A stretch of 64,000 nt of DNA. It comes from Fulvia fulva. Its lineage: Eukaryota > Ascomycota > Dothideomycetes > Mycosphaerellales > Mycosphaerellaceae. A program made the translations under genes and the position numbers. Below, in pieces: positions 1 to 11,492 of this stretch. The stretch lies in contig NC_063013.1 of NCBI RefSeq assembly GCF_020509005.1, positions 6,944,001 through 7,008,000 on the forward strand. The letters are read 5' to 3'. Position 1 is the stretch's first letter; each line of letters begins with the position of its first letter. The notes under the pieces are model-generated. The model had not been told where the DNA came from and ran no database searches. It saw nothing but the letters and a program-made list of their open reading frames with translations.

Positions 1-1413
1 TAAGAGGGTTTTCACAGAAATATGGTGTTGACTTTGAAAAGACCTTTGCACCTACTGTTAGGCATGATACCCTTAGGGTCTTCATGGCTGTAGTATGTGA
101 GAGAGATCTTGAGATGCACCAGGTGGATGTGAACAATGCTTTCACCGAAAGCAGCCTTCTTGAAGACATCTACATGATCCCACCCCCAGGTGTCGAAATT
201 CCACCAAATATGGTCTTCAAGGTCCTTAGAAGCCTGTATGGACTGAAGCAAGCAGCTAGAGATTAGAACAAGCTCTGTGTTGCCAAGCTAGAACAGATTG
301 GATCCACCTAGTCCCAGGTGGATCCATGCCTACTCATCCACAGAGGAAGAGACATCATGGTCCTCACCTATGTGGATGACATCCCCATTGCAGCTCCAAA
401 GCTGTCAGATGTTCAGTGGTTCAAGGCTGAATTTAGAAGAGTGTTCAAGATCAAAGATCTTGGGGAACCTGAGAAGATCCTTGGAGTGAGGATTACAAGA
501 AACAGGTCCCAAGGTACTGTAAAGCTTGATCAAGGACACTACATCCAAACTAACCTTGCCAAGATGGGCATCTCTCCAGAGAAGGCCACACCCACACTCT
601 CACCTATGGACAGCTATGAGGATCTGAGACCTTCAGCTACTATGGATGAGAGGTGCAACAAACAGGAGTACCAGAGTTGCAATGGTACCTGGATGTGGCC
701 AATGACAATGACAAGGCCAGACCTTGCTTTCCCCCTTGGAAGAATCAGCTCATATGTTGCTGACCCTTCAAAGCAACATCTTAGAGCCTTGAAGAAACTC
801 TCCAGATATCTGAGATCATACCCAGACCTGGGCTTGATGTACAGAAGAGGAGGAGGTATTCTCCAGGGATACTCAGATTCTGATTATGCCATAGACAAGG
901 CAGACAGAGTCTCAATCCTTGGACATGTGTGGTTCCTTTGTGGATCACCTGTGTCCTGGATGAGTAGGAAGCAGAAGTCTGTTGCCACATCAACAATGGA
1001 GGCTGAGTTCATGGCCATGAATGCAGCAGCTAAGTAGTCACAGTTTCTTGCTGCAGTCCTTAGAGAGATGAGGTGTCCTGACCTGGTTGGAGAGTGTTCA
1101 TTCCAACCTAGGATGAAGGCAAGCAGTACTGTTGATGAGCTGAGACCCGTGAAGCTTATGGGTGACAACCAAGCAGCTTTGACCTTTGTCAAAAATGCCC
1201 ATGTCCATGACAGGTCAAAGCATATTGATGTGGCATACTACTATGTCAGGAATCTCTAGTGGCAAAAGAAGATTGCAGTGGATTACTGCCACACAAAGGA
1301 CATAGTTGCTGATGGGCTGACTAAGCCCCTCAATGGCCAGCAGTTTCAAAACTTTGTGAGGCAGCTCTAGCTTGTATAAGGGATTGTTTGAGACCTTCTG
1401 ACCTGAGTGGGAG
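1..1413 (+). pseudogene. Copia (Ty1) pol 3' end: RT and RNase H relic (copia-1)
   Basis: The window opens inside the reverse transcriptase of a Ty1/copia retrotransposon. Readable pieces include the RT active-site stretch YVDDIPIAAP (about 370-400) and a copia RNase H ending near 1370. The frame is broken by a few in-frame TAG codons (for example at 264, 309 and 1035), each explained by CAG or TGG becoming TAG, which is the RIP pattern. Mutation is light compared with the rest of the left flank. The same region is present, more heavily mutated, at 48,521-49,933. The 5' part lies outside the window, so this is a partial, inactive copy. Confidence 0.9.
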
Positions 1414-1631
1414 TGTTGAGAATATGCAGGTCATAGGGTCAACATTGAGTGCTTAGGGGGATTAGTAATCAGGGCTTGCTAGTCAAGTCCTGAGTACAGC
1501 TGTCCCTCCTGAAACACCTACACCAACACCGGCGATACTGTATGTAGATACACGCTATCCCATTGGGTCCTTCTTCGTCTTTGGTGTGATCCGCCGTCTT
1601 CCACTGCTGCGCAACTCGTACCTGTTTAACA
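1414..1631 (+). repeat. 3' LTR of copia-1 (218 bp)
   Basis: It begins TGTTGAGAA and ends TTTAACA, giving the short terminal inverted repeat TGTT/AACA. Two further copies of the same 218-bp length lie at 44,706-44,923 and 49,934-50,151. This copy is the least RIP-mutated of the three. It also differs at a few non-RIP positions, so it belongs to a slightly different sublineage. Confidence 0.9.
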
Positions 1632-3085
1632 TTATATAATATACCTATACCTATATACTTGACCTACGGCCTATATAATCTCAATATATATAGTAAATAA
1701 AGTACCTCGGACTTATTATTAGAGCCGCCGGCGTTAAAATAGATAAGGAAAAGATTATAGCTATTTAAGAATAGGAGATACCTCGTGACCCTACGGATAT
1801 CTTATCGTTCCTTAGATTCTATAACTTCTACCGGCGCCTTATTCGTAATTACTCAGGAACTATATACCTACTTATATAGCTTACGAAGAAGGCCGTACCG
1901 TAGATATAGAACAATACTTACTAGCGAGCGTTCGATAGTATAAAGTAGGTATTTATAGAAGACAAGGTAGTCCTTACTTACCTCGTCGCTAGACGAGAAG
2001 CGAAGCTCGAGACTAACGCCTCGGACTACGTTATAGCCGTAGTCCTATCGTAGAAGGGTAAAGACGGCGTATAGCGGCCTATAGCGTTTATGTCTAAGAA
2101 GATGTCTCTATAGGAGTATAATTACGACATCTACGATAAGGAACTCCTAGCTATAGTAAAGGCGTTTAAGGAATAGAAGCTAGAGCTTATAGTAGGAGAT
2201 GTCGATTATACCGACGATAATACGGACTTCGAGTACCTTCGGGATAAGAGCGGTAAGCCTATCCTAGTATATTTAGATTATAAGAACCTCGAGTAGTTCG
2301 TAAGTACGAAGATCCTTAATAGAAGGTAGGTACGCTAGTCCGAGTTCTTATCGTAGTTCTACTTTAAGATTGTCTATATCCCCGGTAAGATAAACATTAA
2401 AGCCGATACGCTTACTCGTCGGCCCTAAGACGTTCCTACTACCGATAACGATCTACGAAGACTATATTAGGAATAGACCCTACTACCGGAAGATCGTTTC
2501 CTAAGTATCTCCCTATTAGAAATCCGCCTAGGCCGGTAGGATAACGACCTTATAATAGAGATCCGTATAGTATACGGTACTACCGAAATATAGTAAGTAA
2601 TACAATAGCTCGATATAGAAGAGCCCTACGCGCTACATCGCTAATATCGAATAGACGATAATAACGTAGTAGCGATAGGAGGTCTGATCTATATTAAGAA
2701 TAGATACGGCGGCTATAACGTATTCGTGCCCGATAAGCCCGATCTACGCTTTAAGGTGTTCTAAGCTTATTACGCTATACTATTAGCCGGTTATCTAGGG
2801 CGCGCTAAGACGTTCGAGCTATTTATAAGGGATTTTATATAGCCCGGCCTCTTATAGTACGTACGTAATAAGATCTTTAAGTACTATAAGTATAGATCTT
2901 CTAAGCCTTCCTAGACGTAATACCCGGGACTACTAAAGCCCCTACCTATTCCCTTCGAGTTATAGGATAAGGTCGCTATAGACTTCGTCGTAGGACTACC
3001 CCCGAGCAAAGAATCGTACGATAGCGTAGAATATAAGAACATCCTTACGATTACGGATCGTACCGGTAAGGGCTCCTATATAATA

Positions 3086-3099
3086 TCTATTAAAGAGAT
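3086..3099. repeat. Target-site duplication of LINE-1, left copy
   Basis: The sequence tctattaaagagat recurs at 8093-8106. Its first bases could also belong to the TCTA-repeat tail of the LINE, so the certain duplicated core is attaaagagat. Removing one copy plus the LINE rejoins the Gypsy-1 integrase frame (SIIKE-type segment into MTAKYIAY). Confidence 0.85.
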
Positions 3100-6000
3100 A
3101 AGGTCGATTTGTTTATATATTAAGCACTCACGACTTTATATTTAGTATACCCGAGTTCTTCTAGTTGTTACTTCGTCGACTACTACTAGAAGGATTGGCC
3201 TTAGTATGTCCCTAGGAAGGTACCTATCTTCGAGGCTATATCCTACTATTAGGGTGGACAGCTTAAAGTTTTCTTCACCCTGTTTCTTTAGCTCCAAACG
3301 CCGCGGAGGTGCCTAGCTACATTAGGCAGCTCCTAGGCAATAGTAGCCTAGGCTACGGTACGGACGGCGCCTACGGCTCTATAGGCAAAGCTCCCCTAAG
3401 ACAACTAGTAGCAACTTATAGAGGACGCAAAAAGTATAGAAACTAACGATTAGCTCCTATACCGGTCTCTATAGGTAATAATCACTTAGCTACGTACGGC
3501 GCTTGTACTGTCGTATTATAGAGGGTAACAAGAAATGAGGACGACGTCCTAGGCGATTAGTAAGGCCACCCGGAATCAACACCCCTATAGCTAGGTATCG
3601 GTCGCGGTATCGGTACTAGGCCCCCGCCTAACGCACAATGTAGTCACGATCCGTATTATAGTAAAGGAAGACTAGGCCGAAGTTACGAAGCTATCGAACA
3701 AGGAGCTCGCCTAACGAATTAACTAACTAGGGGTGGTCATAGTGAACTAATAGTCTAACGGCACTCTATAGATCTATACTAGCTCTACTACTACTAGAAG
3801 GCACCTAGAGGCACAGCTATAGTGGGCATCTAAGGTTGCGGTATTAGCGAAGGTCTTAACGAAGCAATTTATGATCCTAGTCTACGATATGCCTAAGGAG
3901 TTCGACCTAACTAACTAAGGTCACCTACGGGCTCTCTAAGAGGACAACCCGGTCACTCTTAACTCTCTAATCTAGAAGGCGACTTAGCTCTATAGAAAAT
4001 GGCTAGAAGGCAAGAAGGCCTCGGCGCTAATAGTATAGCTATAAGACGCGAAAGCGGCGGATCTAGCGATAGAATAAGGCCTAATCTAGCAATATAGCCT
4101 CAAGATAGTAGAAAAGCACTCCTTACTCTTTCGTGTCCTCTAATGCTTCAAATGCTAACAGTATAGACACTAAACCTACACGTGTATAAACAAGTAGGCC
4201 TGCTCGAACTATATAGGAGACTATATGTCTAGGGACTATATATCGGCTACGAGACGGTACGCGAACTGTCCGGGGTACTACCTATCGTATAGCGCGGAAT
4301 GCCTATAGCAGAAACTAGCGAAAACAAGGTAATTACAAACAGAACCGTCGCCCTAAGATTCTACGGCGACCGTAAGGCTAGCCTATACCGGAACTAGCTA
4401 GCGGCGGTCGGGTATAAGCGCCCTAGGGCCGAGAACGATATAAAGGATACGTAACCTAGGGCGTACGGGAGGCCACGTGCCCTACTAGCTACGGCGAGGG
4501 AGTCTAACTAGGCCCGGCTCCCCTTTAGTATATAGCCGATAGGCGTAGACTAGGACGTATAAGGCAGTAGGATATAGGACGCTATAGAGGAAATGATTGT
4601 CGATACCGATAACTAGCCTCGACACGCTTAGTATTATCTAGTATAACGTTAACTATAGTAAGGATATAGTCTAGAACTATTTCCTATACGAGGCGGACCC
4701 GCACGTCCACTACGTCCTAGCAATCTAGGAGCTATAGATTAACCCGTACTATAAGAGACTAACGACCTACAAGTTACTAGGCTATACGACATACCTACGA
4801 GGCGACGGTAGACCCCGTACGTACTTCTATATTAGTAAGGACATACTAGAATCCGACTGGGAGGTAGTGTACTACGTAGACAAAGAAGGCGGGGGCGATA
4901 TTACCTCCCTCTACGTAGGTAGTACCTAGATACACAACCTATATATATAACCGCTAGTCTCGAGGTCTAGTCGCGACCTAGGGGTCTATAGACAACTAGA
5001 CAGTACGCTTAAGAGACAAGGGTGCTATATCGTAGTAGGAGACTTTAATATATACTACCCTTCCTAGGAAAGCCTTATATAGCCGTACCCTATAGCCGAC
5101 GAAGTACTCGACTTAATAGCGAGTAACGCAATTGCCCTTAATACCCCGAAGGACCTAGGCACCTAGAAGAGAGGGGGACTCTAAGGCACGATCGACCTCT
5201 CCTAGATCTTGAATAGCTACTACTATATAGTAACCTACTATAGGATCGAATATGTACTCGAGGCGTCATTAGACTATATACTAGTCAGGACCTCTATTAC
5301 GACACAGATATAACGCATACTAGCGAGAACCCCTAAGCTAAACTAGGGAAAGGCCTACTAGGCTAACATCTAGGCGTGCCTCGATGACTCCGAGAGGCTA
5401 GTCCAGATCGCGTAGTAGTAATATATTAGTAAAGACGAGATAGACGAGGCAGTCTAAGGGTTAATAGACGAGATAAGAAAAGCGACCTTACTTTACGTTC
5501 CGCTTGCCTAACTAACGACATAGTCTAAACTATACTAGACGCCGAAGTGTACTACGGTAGTAAGAGAAGTAAGGAGAGCCCGCCGGGTGTAGACGAGCAG
5601 CTATAGCGAGGAGGCCTAGAACGTATATAGGGAGGCATACTAATAGAAGAAAGCTATAATACGGAGGGAGAAAGCAGTCGGCTAGAGGGCTATAGTAGAA
5701 GAAATCGCCGGCAAGCTAGCGAGGATATAGAAGCTAGCGAAATGGGCCCGACAGGACCCTACATAGGGCCCCTCCTTCTCTGTCCTAGCGCTACAATCGC
5801 CTAGTGGCCCGGTTAGCGACCCCGAGGCCAAGGCGCGTCTACTAGCTAGCAAGTTCTTCCCGCCCCTAGCCGAGGCTAATCTAAGCGATATAAACAGCTC
5901 TACTCCCCTAGCCCCTAGTATCGCGGTCCGATAGGAGGTGTCCGAGGGAGAAGTTGCCGCTATACTTAGGAAGTTACCGGCGAAGAAAGCCCCGGGGCCG

Positions 6001-8092
6001 GATAGGATCCCAAACGAGCTACTAAAGAAGTGTAGAGATCAACTAGCCCTAGTAGTTATAGCGATCTTTAACGCCTACCTATAGACCGGATACCACCCGA
6101 TAGCATTTAAATAATCGACGACAGTAGTCCTACGTAAGCCGCAAAGGGAAGACTATACGTAGGTGAAGTCGTACCGCCTAATTGCGCTCCTTAACACTCT
6201 TAGGAAGGCGCTTAAGAAGCTAGTTATAACGAGACTCTCCGAGGCGGTAGAGGAATACTCCCTACTCCCGGACACCTAGATAGGTACGCGCCTATAGCGA
6301 TCGACGCTATCCGCGATAGAACTTATCACCTCTTAGGTAAAGGCTATCTAGTATAAGAATAGGGACAAGGTGGCTTCCTTACTTAGCCTAGACATATCGG
6401 GAGCCTTCGACTACGTATTATACCCGCGGCTACTCTATATCCTAAGGTCGAAAGGACTCCCTAAGTGGCTTATCAACTTCGTACGGTCCTACCTCTAAAA
6501 CCGTAGTACGTCGATCCTAGTCGGCTAGTATAGAAGCCTATTTCAAGCAGTCTATACTAGAATCCCGTAAGGCTTAACGCTAGCACCTATTCTATTCCTC
6601 TTCTTTATAGCGACGCTACTCCTAGCCCTAGAATCCTAGAACACCGCTACGAGCGGCTTCGTAGACGACACGAACATCCTAGCGTAGTCTTCCTCGACTA
6701 AGGAGAACTATAGGCTACTAGAAGAGAAGCACAAGATCTACGAGGACTAGGCTAGAAGGTAAGGGGCTCGGTTTGCCCTAGAAAAGTACAATCTAATACA
6801 CTTTACGCGCCGGCCACGATTCCACAATATATAAGCTTCTATCTAGATATAGGGGCACACGACTAACCCGGTAGATTAGCTTAGGATCCTCGGACTATAG
6901 GTAGACCCGGCGCTACGGTAGAGGAAGTACGTATAGGCAATATTACGGAAAGCTAAACAGAATATAGCATTATACTAGAGGCTCACTACGTCTATATAGG
7001 GCGCGGACTTCCGGTAGTTACGACTCCTATATACGGCTATTATACGGCCAGTCCTTACCTATAGTAGCCAAGTGTAGTCCTTAGGCGAGAGGGCCTGCCT
7101 ATCGAAGGGACTCGTCGCGCCGCTAGCGAAGATCTAAAACCAAGGCCTAAGGAAGGTCACCGGGGTATACAAGTCGACGCTAATAAGGATGCTTAAGTAC
7201 GAGACTACTATACCGCCGATCGACCTATATATCTAGGGACTACGGACCTCCTACTTAGGCAAGTCGGCACAGTACCTAGTATAGAAGGTTATCGCTAGTA
7301 TAGTCGTAAGGGCCCGCGAATTAGTACTAGCGTATAAGGGCATTCGACCCGGAAACGAGCTAAACTACCGGGTAAGCGACGAATAGCTAGTAACACGGTA
7401 GGAAGGTAAGAAGTCGTTTATAGAGCAACTATAGAAAGAGAGGTAGAACAACTAGGGTGTAGGGCATAGTAGACGCCCTTAGCTAGCGGGACAACCTAAG
7501 GAATAGTTAGCTACGAAATCCGCGGTCAAGCACCCCCCGAAGCTCATCTACTACCGCCTTACGAGGGTATAGAGTAGTATAGTAACCTAACTACGAAGCG
7601 AACATATCGGCCTCTAGGGGTACCTATTATAGAGGAAGGTTCTAGGATACACGAATACTAGCTGCCCCTACGGCTATCGCTCCTAGAACGTACGGTACGT
7701 ACTCCTCGTCTGTCCGAGGTGGTCGCTAGGAAGGGGGGAGTAGATAGTAAAGGCGAGGAACCGGACGATTAGGGCACTTCTTAATAACGCTAAGGACCTA
7801 CGACGTATTACAAACTGGATACTAGAGAAGGGCTAGCTAGAACAGTACCGCCTAGTAGGAGTAGTATAGGAAGAGAGGGCACGACGTAGCGCGAGAAGAC
7901 CGGCTAGGAGCGGGGGCTAACGGGGTAGTAATATAGACTACGTACGTTTAGAGGGAAAGCTAATCTAGACAAGGAGTAGTCGGGGGCGGGAAGGGTTTTC
8001 ACCTATTCGGGTTTCCCTTTATACATAATAATAGATATACACCTATATAGGCCGGATAGGGTCCTAGAATAGGGGAATAACAAATCTATCTA
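3100..8092 (+). mobile_element. LINE-1: full-length Tad/I-like non-LTR element, RIP-degraded
   Basis: About 5 kb long. ORF1 lies at roughly 3,280-4,560 and shows gag-like zinc knuckles (CFKC..YRH..TYTC near 4,145) followed by more Cys-rich repeats. ORF2 runs from about 4,620 to 7,920. It starts with an apurinic-type endonuclease (AIQEL region near 4,720; VVGDFNI near 5,030), then RT (LSLDISGAFDYV; FVDDTNILA near 6,660), and ends with a CCHC finger (CPYGYRS..VRYVLLVCPRW near 7,660). The 3' UTR ends in a short TCTA repeat. Every frame is closed by TAG stops from CpA/TpG transitions. Comparison with LINE-2 (58,497-62,913) shows C-to-T and G-to-A changes at CpA/TpG almost exclusively. The 14-bp flanking duplications mark an insertion into Gypsy-1. 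Confidence 0.9.
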
Positions 8093-8106
8093 TCTATTAA
8101 AGAGAT
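8093..8106. repeat. Target-site duplication of LINE-1, right copy
   Basis: Matches 3086-3099; see that entry. The Gypsy-1 integrase resumes immediately afterwards. Confidence 0.85.
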
Positions 8107-9547
8107 GACGGCTAAATACATCGCCTATATATTCGTACGAGACTACTACCGCCTATACGGGGCCCTACTTTCAATCGTTACTAATAGAGGTAGTTAATAA
8201 TTGTCTACTTTCTAGCGGCGTTTCTACGAATTAGTAGGAATAGACTATAAGCTATTAATAGCCTTTTATCCTAAGGCTCACGGCTAATTAGAAAACACTA
8301 ATAAGGAAATAGAGAAGTATCTACGCCCCTTTATTAACTACGCCTAGAGTGACTAGGTAGACTAGTTACTACTAGTAGTATTCGCGAAGAATAACTACGC
8401 TACCGAAGCTACCGGCGTTTCGTCCTTCTTTATAGAACGAGGACGTAATCTACGAACCGGTAACTTTCATAGTAATAATCTACTAAGACGACTTATACTA
8501 ACTAAGTAGCGGATTAGTATAGAGAAAGCTAAACGTTTCGCGAACTAGATAAAAGACTTCTATTAGTACCTATATAAGCTATTACGCTACGACTAGGCTC
8601 TATAAGTAGATAATGCTAATATATACCGTATAGTCCCTCCGCGATACTAGGTAGGCGACCGCGTCTATATTAATACTAAGAACTAGAAGTCCTCTAGACC
8701 CCCGAAGAAGCTAGACGTTAAGTAGTTCGGCCTAGTAACCGTTATAGCTATATTAGGTAAGAACGCTTACCGTATAACGTTACTAGATACTATCCGCGTA
8801 TATAACTCGTTCTACTCGAACCTACTTCGCCTAGTAGACCCGGAAGATAATACGCTATCCCCGCCGATCGAGGTTACCGATAACACTAGAAACACTTTCT
8901 AGGCCTAGATAGTAGAGCGTATTCTAGATATAAAGCCTAAGGGTAGAGGTATTACTATACTAGTAAAATAGCAAGGATATCGTAAGCCGATATAGGAGCC
9001 TACGAGCGTAATATATAAGGATATACCGAAGGTAGTCGTAGATTTTAAGTATAATAACTAAGACAAGTCTATACTAGTTAACTTCTATCCGCTATAGAAC
9101 TAGGTACTAAACGAGACGCTACGCGACCTTAATAGACACTTAACTGAAGTAGATATATACGCTATAGATCTAGCGTCTTAGGTAACTTTATTTATACGAC
9201 TACTTCGTAGTACCGGCGATATAGCTCTACCTCCGACTAACTATACGCCTTATAATATTACTATAGGCTATAATAGGGGGGTTATACTAGTACCTACTTC
9301 TAGTAATTATCTAAGCGAGAATACTAGCTCGGCTATACCTTTATACGCTCATACCGGCAATATAAGCTATAGTAAGGGATAGGCTAACGGCGCTAACCGT
9401 AGAGTACTAGATTTAACGACGTAGGCTTATATAGTTAAGCTACTAGAGGATATAATAGATATAGAGGATAATAAAGCCTTTACGTACGTATTAAGGAGGG
9501 TTTAAGGATATACGCTTTAAGACGAACGTGTCTTAAGAGGGGGGTAG

Positions 9548-9767
9548 TGTTACGGTAGCTCCGTAAGTAGAGGATTCGGATCGGGTCACGTGACTCGTGA
9601 TCACGTGACATTGATGACTAAGCTCGGCCCGAGCGCGACCTCCGCTTTGCTTAAGAAGCCCTCTCTCTCTCTCTCTCTCTCTCTCTTAGAACTACCTTCT
9701 CTCTTTAGCTATTAACTTCGTCAATAAACTACTACTACACTCGCCCACTATAGTCTCGCGACAGTAA
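9548..9767 (+). repeat. Probable 3' LTR of Gypsy-1
   Basis: It starts TGTTACGG directly after a purine-rich tract (aagagggggg, near 9536-9545), as expected for a polypurine tract and 3' LTR. It carries a perfect (CT)13 run at 9661-9686. The right end is less certain: the expected TTACA-type end reads cagtaag, so the terminal bases were lost or changed. Confidence 0.6.
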
Positions 9768-10285
9768 GATACTAGCTCTCGAAAGTAGGTGTTCTCTACT
9801 ATACGGAAGGCTCTATAACAATATATAATCTACCGGATAAGTAGGCGCTTAAATTTATCGAACTTTCAAACTAGGGTAAATTTAATAAAGGTCTACGACT
9901 ACGAGCTCTCTTTAGGCTCTTTAATAATAGCAATAGGCTTACTACGCTTGTTTATCTAATGGCTCCAAAGATAGATAAGTAGACCTTAATTACCGTTTAT
10001 TATAGGTAGCGATTACGGCCTATTCTCGAGCTTATAGTTATAGTAGTAATACACCTCTCTTAAATCGCTATTACGCACTAACGCCTCTCTATAGGCCTAT
10101 ATTAGAGAGGTCTTCGTACGCCCTTTCTTCAGCTGCTAGACGGCGTTCTTACGCGTGTACGCAACACCATCGATATTGAACTCGTCGAGCCGCAATTCAG
10201 CGTCGAACTTGGGGTTCTTAAGGTATAGAGTCACCTTCGTGGTATTCTTCGAAGGTAAGGTGAATGGCCATCGAAAGGCTGGCAT
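9768..10285 (-). pseudogene. Relic of an unknown protein-coding repeat, half RIP-mutated
   Basis: A minus-strand frame starts at an ATG at 10,285 (MPAFRWPF...). It runs 50 codons to a TAG at 10,136, then continues in the same frame into the RIP-mutated block (QLKKGRTKTSLI.AYREALVRNSDLREV), with further stops of the CAG/TGG-to-TAG type. Upstream of about 10,130 composition is normal; below it CpA/TpG are almost gone. This looks like the 5' end of a duplicated gene or element whose inner part was hit by RIP. I do not recognise the family. It is not a functional gene as it stands. Confidence 0.5.
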
Positions 10286-11492
10286 ATTGGCGGTAGTGAG
10301 GTGAATAGATAATAAGACAGAGAGGTACGAGAACACATATAACACGCGTATTTACGCGACTCCGGCAACATGCTATTTTGGTGGTGACCTACTACAGATA
10401 GCCATCTGACTGGAGCGCAGTGGGTACCTCATTTGGATCTGGTTACCGGTGCCAGTAAGGTGAGAATACCATACCACTACCACTAGCGACGACGGCGATA
10501 CCGTACCTACCAACAACCGCGTGGTAACCAGTATTAACCAATAGGATACCATACCAATTCACTCACTGTCTCGTAGTCATTTGGCTGGGATTTGCAGGCA
10601 TATGCTGGCTAGCTGACATATTGTCTTGCCGAGCTAGCATAGCCAGTGAGGGAAGGAAGAGTGGCCAGGGGCAGTATGAGCAGCCGTTATCACGGCCCGG
10701 CTGTATGTTGGGCCAATTACCTTGGAACTCATACTCATAAGACAGCTAGACTCCTCTTGTAGAACACCATACTCAAGAACGATGACGTCGGGCTAACCTA
10801 TCACTGTCTCCTGTAACTCGACCCATGTCTCAGTGCCGCAGTCACTACCCATCTCAAAGCGGGAAGCAAAATATCTAAAGAACGAGTGATCGGATAGCAA
10901 TAAGCATGAGAAGCGGTTTCAGGGGAGAGTAGCAATGGTGAGCGATGCATAAATGCCCTAAATAGACATCATTCAATCAACGAAGCAGTGTACTTCGCCG
11001 TCCCAGATGACATACACGGCGAGATAGTGGATGTCGCCATCACACGTAAAGGAACCCAGACCGCCGCTACTAAGGTGGACATAAAGAAATGGCTTCGACA
11101 GAGGATATCCGGTCATAAGGTACGGCTCATATGCAAGTCAGCAACCGACTTCAGAGGCAGCTTGCTGTAGATGTCCATGTTGCGGGTTTTATATCGTCGA
11201 TTGCGTCAAGCTAAGCTGCGCAAGCTGGGCGCATGCGGACGTAGTTTTCATGGAGACTGCGCAGAGCCGCCTGTCAGCGCTGACCTGAAAAGGGCGAAAC
11301 GCACGAAGCGCCAGTCTTGCGATGATTCCCTGCTCTATGCCACGTGCGCTTCTGTTTTTCTCAGCCCGATCAAGTCCGTCAAATACGCTGCAGCAAGCAG
11401 TACAGTGCTTCCAAGGTGCCAGATGGCCAAGACAGAACAAGCGTTCCATTGCTACCAAGTCTGGAGATTCCGATCTTCTGTGATCCGGAAAC
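10286..11492. other. Intergenic; possible hAT-end or MITE remnant
   Basis: No convincing gene. An inverted repeat, ctggttacc at 10,439-10,447 and ggtaaccag at 10,523-10,531, brackets about 75 bp and lies beside two ataccatacca motifs. The ggttaccggt + ataccatacca pair recurs at 41,418-41,451 beside a hAT transposase end. Short open frames at 10,988-11,170 and 11,171-11,527 have no recognisable features. Confidence 0.5.

Larger units (their letters stand above)
1632..9767 (+). mobile_element. Gypsy-1 (Ty3) relic, RIP-saturated, split by LINE-1
   Basis: Reading TAG as the original Gln/Trp codons, the + strand gives the end of an RT (KYLGLII, FYNFYRRLIRNYSG), RNase H (KLETNASDY, YDKELLAIVKAF), the tether (LTRRP) and the integrase zinc-binding and catalytic region up to 3099. 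The integrase resumes at 8093 (YIAYIFVRDYYRLYG, SIVTNRG) and runs to an LTR-like sequence. CpA and TpG are nearly absent, a saturated RIP signature. The 5' part (LTR, gag, protease, most of RT) is missing where copia-1 abuts at 1632. The LINE inserted into integrase is annotated separately. Confidence 0.85.

Noticed and set aside
1632..10130. Could be an AT-rich isochore or mitochondrial insert, given the unusual composition
   Set aside because: CpG and GC-rich words are retained and only CpA/TpG are depleted; the RIP-corrected translation gives retroelement proteins throughout.
10136..10345. 69-codon ORF as a real small gene
   Set aside because: It starts with a non-ATG codon, ends at a RIP-type TAG, and the frame continues beyond that stop into mutated sequence; it is the 5' end of a relic.
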